Assembly: GCA_027864655.1 (NCBI GenBank)
Contig: JAQAZG010000003.1
Coordinates: 1-64,000, forward strand
Source of the DNA: Oleispirillum naphthae
GTDB lineage: Bacteria; Pseudomonadota; Alphaproteobacteria; Rhodospirillales; Rhodospirillaceae
Length of the DNA stretch: 64,000 nt
Direction of reading: 5' to 3'
A program made the translations under genes and the position numbers. Below are positions 17,180-25,551 of the stretch, piece after piece (the first letter of the stretch is position 1; every line of letters begins with the position of its first letter). The notes below the pieces were generated by a model. It did no database searches. It was given only the letters and a program-made list of their open reading frames with translations, and was not told where the DNA came from.

Positions 17180-17201
17180 GGGGAGCGCCGGGGCGCTCCC
17201 C
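17180..17201. terminator. stem-loop between the TAXI receptor and permease genes
   Basis: GGGGAGCGCC and GGCGCTCCCC form a 10-bp stem with a 2-base loop in the 101-bp spacer. The T-run is on the plus strand; in the operon direction the stem is followed by TTTGCT. It probably acts as a partial terminator or mRNA stabiliser, giving more receptor than permease. Confidence 0.6.
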
Positions 17202-17213
17202 TCTTTTTCGGGC

Positions 17214-18191
17214 TTATTTCAGCCAGCCCTTTTCCTTGTAGTACTTCACCGCGCCGGGATGCAGCGGCGCGGACAGGCCAGCCCCGACCATTTCCTTCGG
17301 GTCGAGGTGGGCGAACGCCGGGTGCAGCTTCTTGAAGTCGTCGAAGTTGTCGAACACCGCCTTGACCAGGTTGTAGACGACCGCGTCCGGCACCTTGGCG
17401 GAGGTCACCACGGTGGCGCGCACGCCATAGGTCTTCACCGGATCGGGATTGCCCGCATAGAGGCCGCCCGGGATGGTGGCGTAGGAGTAGTACGGATGTT
17501 CCTTCACCAGCTTATCGACCGCCGCTCCGGTGAGCGGAACCAGCTTGGCGTTGCAGGTGGTGGTCGGGTCCTGGATGGTGGCGGAGGGGTGGCCGACGGC
17601 GAAGACGAAGCCGTCGATCTTGTTGTCGCACAGCGCCGGGCCCATCTCGTCGGGCTTCAGCTGGGCGGCGAGGGCGAATTTCGCGTTGGTCCAGCCCATG
17701 GCGCCGAGCAGCTCTTCCATCGAGGCGAGGGTGCCGGAGCCGGGGTTGCCGATGTTGAAGCGCTTGCCGGCGAAGTCGGCGAAGGCGTTCACCTTGGCGT
17801 CGCGGCGCGCCAGAACCGTCAGCGGCTCCGGATGCACGGCGAAGACGGCGCGCAGGTCGGAGACCTTGTTGTCGCCTTCGAACGGCTTCACGCCCTTGAT
17901 CGCCTTGTATTGCACGTCGGACTGGGAAAGACCGAAGTCCAACTCGCCGGCCTTGATCGCGTTGACGTTGAACACCGAGCCGCCGGTGGACTCGGTCGAG
18001 CAGCGCACGCCGGTTTCCTTGTAGCTCTTGTTCATCAGGCGGCAGACCGCGCCGCCCACGGCATAGTACACGCCGGTGACGCCGCCGGTGCCGATGGTAA
18101 TGAACTTCTGGGCGGCTTCGGCGGCAGGGGTGCCCACCAAAGAGGCAGTCAGCACGGCAGCGGAAAGGATCGACTTCATTGGCAAACGCAT
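17214..18191 (-). CDS. TAXI-family TRAP transporter solute-binding protein
   Basis: A 325-residue periplasmic receptor with a signal peptide ([20 protein letters not shown]). It belongs to the TAXI branch, shown by [20 protein letters not shown] near the mature N-terminus and DLNFGLSQSD-type text ([18 protein letters not shown]) near residue 90. Relatives bind glutamate and other amino or dicarboxylic acids. The ATG at 18191 is chosen because GGGGA lies nine bases upstream and a signal peptide follows. It is cotranscribed with a class III aminotransferase and an RpiR regulator, which suggests an amino-acid-like ligand. Confidence 0.9.
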   Translation of the reverse strand: MRLPMKSILSAAVLTASLVGTPAAEAAQKFITIGTGGVTGVYYAVGGAVCRLMNKSYKETGVRCSTESTGGSVFNVNAIKAGELDFGLSQSDVQYKAIKGVKPFEGDNKVSDLRAVFAVHPEPLTVLARRDAKVNAFADFAGKRFNIGNPGSGTLASMEELLGAMGWTNAKFALAAQLKPDEMGPALCDNKIDGFVFAVGHPSATIQDPTTTCNAKLVPLTGAAVDKLVKEHPYYSYATIPGGLYAGNPDPVKTYGVRATVVTSAKVPDAVVYNLVKAVFDNFDDFKKLHPAFAHLDPKEMVGAGLSAPLHPGAVKYYKEKGWLK

Positions 18192-18303
18192 GACGATAAT
18201 CCCCGTGTTGGCGCGTCCGCCTTGGCGTGGCGGATCGCTGGATGGGCCCGGGCCCCGCGCCCCAGGCTTTTCAGGCAAACGGCCTCGCGGGAAGCCTTTC
18301 CGT

Positions 18304-19650
18304 TCAAGCGCTTGCCCGGACCTCCGCCTCCGAGGCGGCGGCATCCAGGGCCTCGCCCAAACGCGCGACGATCGCCTCGATCGTCGCAAGATCGGAAATG
18401 AACGGCGGAGCGATAAGCACGTGATCGCCCTTCACTCCGTCAACAGTACCGCCCGATGGGTATACCATCAAACCGCGTGCCATTGCCGCCCGTTTTACAC
18501 GTGCATGCATTTTTAGGGCCGGATCGAAGGTTTCCTTGGTTCCGCGATCGCGGACCAATTCCAACCCCATGAACAGGCCCCGGCCGCGGATGTCCCCGAC
18601 GAACGGGTGGTTGCCGAATCGGGAGGCCAACCGCTCCTTCAAGGCCGCGCCCATCGCCCGCACGTTGGCGAGCAGATCGTCGCGGCGGATCACCTGCTGC
18701 ACCGCGAGCGCCGCGGCGCAGGCTATAGGATGTCCCATATAGGTATGGCCGTGCTGAAAAGAACCGCTGCCCTCGGCGAAGGCGCGATAAATCCGCTCCT
18801 GCAGCATCACCGCGCCGATCGGCTGGTAGCCGCCGCCCAGGCCCTTGGCGATGGTCACCAGGTCGGGCGCCACGCCGTCCTGCTCGCAGGCGAAGAGGGT
18901 GCCGGTGCGGCCCATGCCGCACATCACCTCGTCGAGGATCATCAGCACGCCGTAGGTGTCGCAGATCGCGCGGATGCGCTTGAAGTAGTCGGCGACCGGC
19001 GGCAACACCCCGGCGGTGGCGCCGACCACGGTCTCGGCGACGAAGGCCATCACCGTGTCCGGCCCGACCTCGAGGATTTTCTTTTCCAGTTCGCCCGCGG
19101 CGCGCGCCGCATAGTCGGCGTCGCTCTCCCCCGGCTTCTGGTGGCGGTAGGCATAGCACGGCGGAATGTGATGGGTCTCCAGCAGGATCGGCTGGTAGAG
19201 CGCGCGGCGCATCACGTTGCCGCCGGTCGAAAGCGCGCCCACGGTGTTGCCGTGATAGCTCTGCTCGCGGGCGATGATCTTGCAGCGCTGCGGCTGGCCG
19301 ATCTCGACGAAATACTGCCGCGCCATCTTCAGCGCGGTTTCCACCGCCTCGGAACCGCCGCTGAGGAAATAGGCGTAGTCGAGGTCGCCGGGGGCGGATT
19401 CGGCCAGCATATCCGCCAGCTTCTCCGCCGGTTCGGAGGTGAAGAAACCGGTATGGGCGAAGGCGAGCGCATCGGCCTGCGCCTTGATCGCGGCGATCAC
19501 GTCGGGGTGGCCGTGCCCGAGGCAGGACACCGCGGCGCCGCCGGAGGCGTCGATATAGGCCTTGCCGGAGGCGTCGAACAGCTCGACGCCCTTGCCGCCG
19601 ACCGCCATCGGCAGGCTGCCGTGAATCTGGCGGTGCAGAATGTGAGTCAT
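18304..19650 (-). CDS. class III (omega) aminotransferase
   Basis: A 448-residue PLP enzyme of the class III family. The pyridoxal Lys269 is in [16 protein letters not shown], Asp240 in [13 protein letters not shown], and the [15 protein letters not shown] phosphate cup is near residue 97. Relatives transfer amino groups from omega- or beta-amino acids to pyruvate or 2-oxoglutarate. The ATG at 19650 has GAGGAGATC just before it and overlaps the RpiR stop by 4 bp. With the TAXI importer downstream and a divergent BKACE gene, the likely job is making a beta-keto acid from an imported amino acid; the substrate itself is unknown. Confidence 0.9.
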   Translation of the reverse strand: MTHILHRQIHGSLPMAVGGKGVELFDASGKAYIDASGGAAVSCLGHGHPDVIAAIKAQADALAFAHTGFFTSEPAEKLADMLAESAPGDLDYAYFLSGGSEAVETALKMARQYFVEIGQPQRCKIIAREQSYHGNTVGALSTGGNVMRRALYQPILLETHHIPPCYAYRHQKPGESDADYAARAAGELEKKILEVGPDTVMAFVAETVVGATAGVLPPVADYFKRIRAICDTYGVLMILDEVMCGMGRTGTLFACEQDGVAPDLVTIAKGLGGGYQPIGAVMLQERIYRAFAEGSGSFQHGHTYMGHPIACAAALAVQQVIRRDDLLANVRAMGAALKERLASRFGNHPFVGDIRGRGLFMGLELVRDRGTKETFDPALKMHARVKRAAMARGLMVYPSGGTVDGVKGDHVLIAPPFISDLATIEAIVARLGEALDAAASEAEVRASA

Positions 19651-20540
19651 GATGATCTCCTCGACTCGGGATCCACCCAGTGGACGTTGCAGGCCGAAAG
19701 GTGCGCCTCGGTGCGCGCCAGCGCGGCGAGAGCCGCCTCCCCGCCCCTGCCCGCGACCAGGGCGGCGAGAATTTCCGCGGCCGCGAAGGCCGGAGTCATC
19801 GCGCGGAAGAACGACGGCGCGGCGTCGGGGCCGAGCAGCACGGCGCACTGCGCCGCCCGCGCCAGCGGCGACACCGCGCTGTCGGTCACCGCGACCACCG
19901 GCACGCCGCGCGCGGCGAGGCGCTGCGCGGTCTCCACGGTGTCGCGGCTGTAGGGATCGAAGCCGAAAACCAGGAGCGCGTCGGCGCCGCCGAGGTCGCG
20001 CGCGCGGTCGGCCATCACCCCCGCGCCGCCGTCGAGCAGCACCGCCCGATCGTCGAACAGGCCGAGCAGATAGCGCACCGTCCACGCGGGCGGAAAGCTC
20101 GCGCGCAGCCCCAGGCAGGCGATGCGCCGCGACGCGGACAGCATTTCCGCCCCTTCCACCAGCGCCGCCAGCGCGGCGGGGGCGCGCAGCCGCGCCAGCC
20201 CTTCCGACAGTGCGGCGGCGAATTCCGCGGCGAGCGCCGCCTCGCCCTTTTCCCGCTGCGCCGCCACCTGGCGTCCGGCGCGGCCGGAAAAGCCGAGGTC
20301 TCCGGCGCGGATCGCCGCGGCGTAGAGATCGCGCACCGCGTCATAGCCGGAAAAGCCGAGGCGCTGCGCCAGGCGCGTCATCGTCGCGGGCAGGACCCCG
20401 GCCTTGCGCGCCTGCTCCCGCATCGACAAGAGCGCCACATCGTCCGGGCAATCGACGAGAAAGCGCGCCGCCGCCTTGAGCTGCGGCGGCAGGGAATCGA
20501 AATCATCCAGGATGCGGCGGGTGAGCGGGCCGGTGTCCAT
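19647..20540 (-). CDS. MurR/RpiR-family transcriptional regulator
   Basis: A 297-residue regulator with an N-terminal RpiR helix-turn-helix (LPPQLKAAARFLVDCPDDVA, then QARKAGVLPATMTRLAQRLG) and a C-terminal SIS domain (about 120-260, including ADALLVFGFDPYSRDTVE). It is the first gene of the aminotransferase - TAXI - TRAP operon and divergent from the BKACE gene over 118 bp, so it probably controls both directions. RpiR proteins usually sense phosphorylated sugars, but those beside amino-acid transport genes exist too. Confidence 0.88.
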   Translation of the reverse strand: MDTGPLTRRILDDFDSLPPQLKAAARFLVDCPDDVALLSMREQARKAGVLPATMTRLAQRLGFSGYDAVRDLYAAAIRAGDLGFSGRAGRQVAAQREKGEAALAAEFAAALSEGLARLRAPAALAALVEGAEMLSASRRIACLGLRASFPPAWTVRYLLGLFDDRAVLLDGGAGVMADRARDLGGADALLVFGFDPYSRDTVETAQRLAARGVPVVAVTDSAVSPLARAAQCAVLLGPDAAPSFFRAMTPAFAAAEILAALVAGRGGEAALAALARTEAHLSACNVHWVDPESRRSS

Positions 20541-20658
20541 GGCGCGGGTTCCTCGTGCACGGGCGATCCGACAGAGATAGACTCAAAGACGATGGACATG
20601 CAATACTTGTTTCATCGGTTAACACAATGATTCAAATGTTCATTTTTGAGGCAATCCG

Positions 20659-21513
20659 ATGAAAAACCGTGCACCCGCCGACTCCGGCCGCCCGACCGTC
20701 GCCATCGGCGTCGCCCCCAACGGCGGGCGCAAGGTGAAAACCGACCACCCGAAGGTGCCCCTCACCCCGCGCGAACTGGCGGAAACCGCGGCCGCCTGCC
20801 GCGACGCCGGGGCGGCGATGATCCACCTGCATGTGCGCACCGCGGAAGGCGGCCACCTGCTGGACGCCGCGGCCTTCTCCGCAGCGATCGGCGCGGTGAC
20901 CGCGGCGGTGGGCGACTCCCTGGTGATCCAGATGACCACCGAATCCCTCGGCCTCTATGCGCCGGCGGAACAGATGGCGGTGGTCAAGGCGGTGCGGCCG
21001 GAGGCGATCTCGCTGTCCCTGCGCGAGTTCGTGCCCACCCCGGCGGACGAAGCGCCGTTCGCCGCGTTCCTCGCCTGGCTGAAGCGGGAATCGGTGATGC
21101 CGCAGATCATCCTCTACTCGCCGGAGGAACACACCCGCCTCGACGAGATGCGCCGCCACGGCCTGATCCCGTGGGAGGACCCGCCGGTGCTGTTCGTCCT
21201 CGGGCGCTACACCGTGGGCCAGACCTCCACCCCCGCCGACCTGCTGCCCTTCCTCGCCGCGGAGATGCCGCGCCCGGCGCACTGGATGACCTGCGCCTTC
21301 GGCCGCTTCGAAGCGGCGTGCGCCACCGCCGCGGCGCTGCTCGGCGGGCACGCGCGCATCGGCTTCGAGAACAACCTCGCGCTCCCCGACGGCACCACCG
21401 CGCCGGACAACGCCGCCCTGGTTTCCGCCGCCGCCACGGCGTTTTCCGCCTGCGGCCTCGGCCTCGCCGACGCGGCCGCCCTGCGCGCCGACTGGCATCG
21501 CCTGCTCGGATAA
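20659..21513 (+). CDS. second beta-keto acid cleavage enzyme (BKACE, DUF849 family)
   Basis: A 284-residue BKACE-family protein. The zinc motif is His56 and His58 in MIHLHVRT, with the ligand Glu in ARIGFENNLALPDG near residue 237. It is quite diverged from the BKACE at 8654-9496 (ENNLALPDG against EDNIFLEKG, and no Kce-like DIVLNLTT strand), so the substrate is probably different. It is divergent from the RpiR - aminotransferase - TAXI - TRAP operon, which looks like one regulon. The expected reaction is a beta-keto acid plus acetyl-CoA giving acetoacetate plus an acyl-CoA. The dispersed palindromic repeat begins right after its stop. Confidence 0.88.
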   Translation: MKNRAPADSGRPTVAIGVAPNGGRKVKTDHPKVPLTPRELAETAAACRDAGAAMIHLHVRTAEGGHLLDAAAFSAAIGAVTAAVGDSLVIQMTTESLGLYAPAEQMAVVKAVRPEAISLSLREFVPTPADEAPFAAFLAWLKRESVMPQIILYSPEEHTRLDEMRRHGLIPWEDPPVLFVLGRYTVGQTSTPADLLPFLAAEMPRPAHWMTCAFGRFEAACATAAALLGGHARIGFENNLALPDGTTAPDNAALVSAAATAFSACGLGLADAAALRADWHRLLG

Positions 21514-21518
21514 AAGCC

Positions 21519-21687
21519 AAAACTTCGCGGGGGGCCTTAGCCCCCCGCACCCCTCATCAGCTTTCCGCAGCGCAGCGCCTATCAACCTTTGCCGCAGAGG
21601 GCAAGGGCTTATGGCGTCTGAAAGATGTGGGATCAAGGGGCCTTCCGGCCCCTTGCGGGTCCAGGGCGGAGCCCTGGCTCGGTTTTA
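21519..21687. repeat. dispersed palindromic intergenic repeat, copy 1
   Basis: It starts with AAAACTTCGCGGGGGGCC, has a GGGGGGCC/GGCCCCCC-type stem, a diverged core, then AAGGGGCC/GGCCCCTT and CCAGGG/CCCTGG stems ending in GGTTTT. It fills the gap between the convergent BKACE and O-antigen-ligase-like genes. This is the most diverged full copy. Confidence 0.75.
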
Positions 21688-21725
21688 TCGCGCGGCGCGC
21701 AAAATCAGGCTATCGGAGGGAGTGC

Positions 21726-22970
21726 CTAGGCCGCCGCGCGGTGTTCCACCAGCGCGAAAAAGCCGACGCAAAGCCCCAGCAGGGCGAGCCACCACATCTG
21801 CCACATGCCGAAGCTGACCACGGCGACCACCATCGCCGCGGCAAGCCACCCCGCCTTCGCGCCGGCGAGGACCGTATCCCCGATCGGCGACAGCCAGCGC
21901 CGCGACAGCGAGAACAGCGTGACCGCCAGGGCGAGCGCGCCGACGCCGCCCACCTCCAGCCAGGTCTGCAACGGCATGTTGTGCGGGTGGAGCGGCAGCT
22001 TCTGCGCCACCACGCCATAGAGGCGATCCATCCAGGGCACCGGGAACCAGACGGTGAACATCCCGCTGCCGCCCGGCATCTCGCGGGCGGTATCCACTCC
22101 CCAGCCGAGGAACGGATGCTCGGCGATGCGGTCGCGGACGAAATCCCAAACCAGCAGGCGGTGGAAGAACGGCAGCGGAAAGTCGGGCACCGCCCGCGCC
22201 ACCGCCTGCGGCTCCACCGTGGCCAGAAGCACCGGCATCAGCAGCACCGCCGCCGGAATCCCGATGCACAGAAGCACCCGGGCGGCGCGTGGCAGCACTG
22301 CCGCCAGCGCCCAGATCAGCAGGCCGCAGACGAACCCGGTCAGGGCGCTGGCGGCGCCGATCTGCCTGCAATTCCAGATCAACACCGCCGCCGCCGCGGG
22401 CACCAGCCAGCGGCCGGAGGGCTTGCGCAGCAGGACGGCGAAAACCGGAAACGCGGTCAGGACCAGAATCACCGCTCCGTTCTTATAGATGTACCACATC
22501 CGCGACAGGACTTCCGGCGCCTCTCCGGGGCGGCCGAAAAGCGACAGAAGGACGCGCTGGATCTGGTCGTGGAAGGTCGCGTCCACGCCCGCCAGCAGCA
22601 GGGCGGCGCCCCAGGCGCACGCGCCGATGCGGACGAACCGCGCCGCCTCCTCGCCGGAAAACGCGGCGGCCCCGGCCAAGAAAACCGTCAGGGCCGCGCA
22701 CACCGCCAGCATCCGCGCCACGACCAGGAAGCTGTAGAGCGGCGTCAGCGACCAGATGGCGGACAGCGCGCACCAGGCGACGAAGCCGAGGGCGAGCGGC
22801 GGCAGCCACGGCCACCGCCAGGACCGTGCGGAGCGGCAGGCCAGCGCCGCACAGGCCAGGGTGGAGATCCCCAGCATCAGCACCGTGGCCTTGTTCATGA
22901 AAATCACCGGCGGCAGCCACCACGGGGCCGCCAGAAACACCAGCGCCGCACGCCCCCGGGAGCCGGTCAT
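21726..22970 (-). CDS. O-antigen ligase / polymerase-like membrane protein (Wzy_C family)
   Basis: A 414-residue protein with 10-12 hydrophobic helices and one large periplasmic loop (about 265-330) holding HPFLGWGVDTAREMPGGSGM and LPLHPHNMPLQTWLEVGG. These are the features of WaaL/Wzy_C-type ligases, which move lipid-linked glycans onto an acceptor. It stands alone: no glycosyltransferase or export genes are next to it. It ends against a copy of the palindromic repeat. Ligase, polymerase and protein-glycosylase activities cannot be told apart from sequence. Confidence 0.8.
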   Translation of the reverse strand: MTGSRGRAALVFLAAPWWLPPVIFMNKATVLMLGISTLACAALACRSARSWRWPWLPPLALGFVAWCALSAIWSLTPLYSFLVVARMLAVCAALTVFLAGAAAFSGEEAARFVRIGACAWGAALLLAGVDATFHDQIQRVLLSLFGRPGEAPEVLSRMWYIYKNGAVILVLTAFPVFAVLLRKPSGRWLVPAAAAVLIWNCRQIGAASALTGFVCGLLIWALAAVLPRAARVLLCIGIPAAVLLMPVLLATVEPQAVARAVPDFPLPFFHRLLVWDFVRDRIAEHPFLGWGVDTAREMPGGSGMFTVWFPVPWMDRLYGVVAQKLPLHPHNMPLQTWLEVGGVGALALAVTLFSLSRRWLSPIGDTVLAGAKAGWLAAAMVVAVVSFGMWQMWWLALLGLCVGFFALVEHRAAA

Positions 22971-23380
22971 GCGCGCGCCCCCCGGCGCGGGCCGGCTTCG
23001 CTTCGTTCGCCCCGTAACCGCATCGGTTTCCCCATTCGGACGCGGCCCGCGGCCGCACTGCTCCCTCGTCGCCGGGCCAACCCGTCAACCCCGGACCGGC
23101 CCACAGATCGAATAGCGCCCGAGCCCGAGGGAATCAATCTTCAAATCGCCGCGCCGGTTTCGGGGAACGGTTCCACGCGCCGCGGCCCGCCGCTCCGCTC
23201 GATACTCAAAACATATCAAGAAAGCCGTTTCAATATATTGGACTAATGATGCGTTGCGACCGATATTCAAATGCAGGTCGAGGCCAGAGGCTCCCCCCAG
23301 CCCTTTCCCCCCCATCCCTCGACCTCCGCCCGCCCGGCGCCATCGGCCGGGCGGGCGGGCCCCGAACGAAGGAGACGACG
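22971..23380. other. intergenic region with leader-like unit a
   Basis: A 410-bp gap. Its right half has an AT-richer promoter-like motif (23211-23243, containing TATATTGGAC at 23234-23243) and a perfect 13-bp GC hairpin at 23326-23358 (CCGCCCGCCCGGC and its complement, 7-base loop). The hairpin lies 22 bp before a strong ribosome site and a 25-codon ORF. The same order (motif, hairpin, small ORF) recurs at 25069-25235. The left half shows nothing recognisable. Confidence 0.5.
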
Positions 23381-23458
23381 ATGAGCAAGCAGACCGGCAA
23401 GACCTCCGGGTACCTCTCGGAATCCGCCGCGCGCCGCGCCAAGACCCAGTTCGACTGA
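23381..23458 (+). CDS. very small ORF, 25 residues
   Basis: MSKQTGKTSGYLSESAARRA followed by KTQFD: a basic, soluble micro-protein with no recognised family. The case for translation is the ribosome site GAAGGAGACGACG directly before the ATG, and the repeated layout: a 71-residue ORF sits at the same distance (134-137 nt) downstream of the same promoter-like motif at 25236. The two C-termini may be related (GYLSESAARRAKTQFD against GFLASATRHRAESRLD). It is followed by a second tiny ORF and a terminator. Confidence 0.5.
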   Translation: MSKQTGKTSGYLSESAARRAKTQFD

Positions 23459-23476
23459 CCCCTAGGAGGCGAGACG

Positions 23477-23581
23477 ATGTATCACGACCCGATGTATCAT
23501 TCCCCCAATGCCGGGCGCGCCGCGGCGCTGAAGCCGAAGGGCCGCAGGCTGTTCGCCGGAGCGCGCCGCCGCGCCGCCTGA
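23477..23581 (+). CDS. very small ORF, 34 residues
   Basis: A 34-codon ORF beginning MYHDPMYHSPNAGRAAALKP and ending in a strongly basic GARRRAA tail. It has a near-perfect ribosome site (CTAGGAGGCGAGACG) and lies 18 bp after the 25-codon ORF, so the two look cotranscribed. A strong terminator follows 24 bp later. No family is recognised. It could be a real basic micro-protein, a leader peptide or, less likely, chance. Confidence 0.45.
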   Translation: MYHDPMYHSPNAGRAAALKPKGRRLFAGARRRAA

Positions 23582-23604
23582 ACCGGGCGACGCTCCGGCC
23601 CCTG

Positions 23605-23631
23605 AAAAAGCCGCCGCACGGCGGCTTTTTT
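23605..23631. terminator. bidirectional rho-independent terminator
   Basis: AAAAAGCCGCC GCAC GGCGGCTTTTTT: a GCCGCC/GGCGGC stem with an A-run on one side and a T-run on the other. It ends both the tiny-ORF transcript (plus) and the LysR gene (minus), whose stop is 12 bp away. Confidence 0.85.
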
Positions 23632-23643
23632 CGTGCGCGGCCC

Positions 23644-24576
23644 CTACCGGCCGCCCGCCTTCTGGCGTTCTCCCGCCTGCACCGCCAGCGCCATGAAGTT
23701 GCGCGGCGGCACCGCGCGCTCGCCGCGCCGCACCGCGCAGGCCAGCCGCGCCACCGGCGCGGCGCCCGCCAGCGGCACGAAGGCGACGCCCGCCACCCCC
23801 ATCTGCGTCATCGAGCGCGGCACGATGGAAATCCCCACCTCGGCGGAAACCAGGTTGATCACCGAGGCCATCTGCGGCGCTTCGCGGGCGAGTTCCGGTT
23901 CGCAGTCGATGGCGACCCGCGGCTCGAACCCGACGGCGCGGCAATGCGTCATCACCTCCTCGTAGAGGCCGAGGCCGACGGTGCGCGGATAGAGCACGAA
24001 GGACTCCTCGGCCAGCGCCGAGAGCGTCGTCGCCCCGGCGCGCGCCAGGGGGTGCGCCGCGGGCACCGCCACCAGCATCGGTTCCTCGGCGAAACGGCAG
24101 AGGGAGAGTCCGGGCGGGTCCTCTTTCGCCGGGCGGATGAAGGCGGCGTCGATCTCCTCCTCGTGCAGCATCTCGATGAGTTGCAGGGTGTTCACCTCCA
24201 TCAGCGACAGGTCGATCTCCGGATAGGTGCGGCGGAAGGTGCGGATCGTCGCGGGCACCACCGGGTTGAACGCCGCCGAGCCGGAAAATCCGAGGCGCAG
24301 CCGCCCGATCTCGCCGCGGGCGGCGCGCTGCGCGGCGCGCTTCGCCTCCTCCGCTTGCAGCACCAGGGTGCTCGCCTTGTCGAGAAAGGCCTTGCCCGCC
24401 TCGGTGAGTTCCGCGCCCTGCGGCACGCGGCGGAAGAGAGGCGCGCCGATCTCGGTTTCGAGCGCGCGGATCTGCTGGCTCAAGGGCGGCTGGGCGATAC
24501 CCAGCTTCTCCGCCGCGCGGGTGAAGTTCAGTTCCTCGGCGACCGCGAGGAAATAGCGGATGTGGCGCAGTTCCAT
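23644..24576 (-). CDS. LysR-family regulator (paralogue 1 of the duplicated unit)
   Basis: A 310-residue LysR protein of the BenM/CatM-like branch: helix-turn-helix MELRHIRYFLAVAEELNFTR, then AAEKLGIAQPPLSQQIRALE, and an effector domain from about 90 to 295. It closely resembles the LysR at 25551-26471 (nearly identical helix-turn-helix, same PEDPPGLSL/LHELEGLRL-type positions), so the two arose by duplication. It is convergent with the two tiny ORFs. Upstream lies a 350-bp structured intergenic module. No enzyme gene is adjacent, so its target and ligand are unclear. Confidence 0.9.
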   Translation of the reverse strand: MELRHIRYFLAVAEELNFTRAAEKLGIAQPPLSQQIRALETEIGAPLFRRVPQGAELTEAGKAFLDKASTLVLQAEEAKRAAQRAARGEIGRLRLGFSGSAAFNPVVPATIRTFRRTYPEIDLSLMEVNTLQLIEMLHEEEIDAAFIRPAKEDPPGLSLCRFAEEPMLVAVPAAHPLARAGATTLSALAEESFVLYPRTVGLGLYEEVMTHCRAVGFEPRVAIDCEPELAREAPQMASVINLVSAEVGISIVPRSMTQMGVAGVAFVPLAGAAPVARLACAVRRGERAVPPRNFMALAVQAGERQKAGGR

Positions 24577-25235
24577 GGTCCAAACCCCGGTTTCCGCGGC
24601 GAGTCTACACCGGATCGCCCGCCGCCGCGATCCTCCTCCGGGAGTGCGGCGCGGCGGAAAGCCTCTACCTTAACGGGTGGTTCCGCCGCCGCCCCGGCGC
24701 GGCAAAGCGGAGCCATATCCATTTCCTCTTGAGAACACCTGTTTTTCATATTGGATTTTCCGGCGGTTTCAGCCCATCACTGCTTCCGGCGCCGGGATGT
24801 CTACAACCCCCAGAACGTTCCGGACTCCGAGGCCGAGGTCGTGGCAGCCCCTGCCCATTCTCCCAAGCCTTAGCCATTGTCCGGTCGGCACTCGCCGACC
24901 GGACTTCCCTTGTTTCCTTATGCTTTGAAATGCCATGAGGATTTTTCTGCCCCCGAACGGGCGGCGGTTGCGGAGCCGCGCGGGAAGCCGGCAACGCGAG
25001 GCGCAGAACCAACCCTTAAGGGTTGGTTCCCCCGGTTTCCGGACAAGGCGCAACGGGCAAGTGGAAAAACGTATCGAGATACGCACTTCCGTATATTGGA
25101 CCGGGCCCGTTGCAGAACCCATACTTAAAACTAGGAAGCATGCGGCGCATTTCCCCTTAGCCTACGAAGGCCGCGTCACGACCTGCCGTCTGATGCAAAT
25201 CGGACGGCCCTTTTCCCCCAAAGAAGGAACATATC
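24577..25235. ncRNA. candidate structured intergenic modules b and c
   Basis: A 659-bp gap with two leader-like units. Unit b: CCTTAACGGGTGGTT near 24668, a promoter-like motif with CATATTGGAT (about 24725-24756), a perfect 11-bp stem at 24879-24904 with an ACTC loop, and TTATGCTTTGAAAT at 24918-24931. Unit c: the palindrome AACCCTTAAGGGTT at about 25008-25021, a motif with TATATTGGAC (25069-25101), and a 10-bp stem closed by a GCAA tetraloop (25185-25208) before the 71-codon ORF. Unit b recurs, diverged but with its layout kept, at 26617-26964. Whether these are sRNAs, leaders or decayed genes is open. Confidence 0.45.
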
Positions 25236-25451
25236 ATGAACGTCGCAACCACGATTTCCCAGCACGGCGCCGGCACCCACTCCCCGCCCGCCACCAGGAC
25301 GCCCCGGCGGAGCCAGACCGCCGCCCAGAAGTCCGGGAGCCCCATGGCGACTTGGGACCCCGCCGCGGTCGATTATGAAGCGTTGTTCGACTCCCCCGGC
25401 GGCTTTCTCGCCAGCGCGACCCGGCACCGGGCGGAATCCCGCCTCGACTGA
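25236..25451 (+). CDS. small ORF, 71 residues, unknown function
   Basis: A 71-residue soluble protein with no recognised family. The N-terminal 35 residues are Ser/Thr/Pro/Arg-rich and disordered-looking; the C-terminal half (WDPAAVDYEALFDSPGGFLA) looks ordered and amphipathic and ends SATRHRAESRLD. AAGGA seven bases before the ATG supports translation. It is preceded by a GNRA-capped hairpin and a promoter-like motif placed exactly as for the 25-codon ORF at 23381, and is convergent with a LysR gene, as that ORF is. It is probably the counterpart of that ORF in the second copy of a duplicated unit. Confidence 0.5.
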   Translation: MNVATTISQHGAGTHSPPATRTPRRSQTAAQKSGSPMATWDPAAVDYEALFDSPGGFLASATRHRAESRLD

Positions 25452-25504
25452 CCGGGATGCGTTCGGCGTCGCCCCAGGGGAAGGGACCGCCGGCTGACTC
25501 GCAT

Positions 25505-25551
25505 GGTTCCGCTCGCGGCTTCGGCGCCGCAAGAGGGGGAGGAGCGGAACC
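25505..25551. terminator. large hairpin between the small ORF and LysR
   Basis: GGTTCCGCTC (25505-25514) pairs with GAGCGGAACC (25542-25551), enclosing an inner GCGGC/GCCGC stem. It occupies the convergent junction and touches the LysR stop codon. It probably ends transcripts from both sides. Confidence 0.6.

Noticed and set aside
18304..20085. A longer N-terminus for the class III aminotransferase
   Set aside because: The extra codons lie inside the RpiR gene in another frame; the ATG at 19650 has a strong ribosome site and gives the family N-terminus.
20646..23246. An 866-codon plus-strand frame spanning BKACE, the repeat and the ligase-like gene
   Set aside because: It overlaps two recognised genes in other frames and crosses a dispersed repeat; composition is Arg/Pro-rich as expected from out-of-frame GC-rich DNA.
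25020..25140. An AACGTATCGAGATACG palindrome as a LacI-type operator
   Set aside because: It differs from the GCAAACGTTTGC operator, and no LacI gene is near; it is better treated as part of the recurring promoter-like motif.
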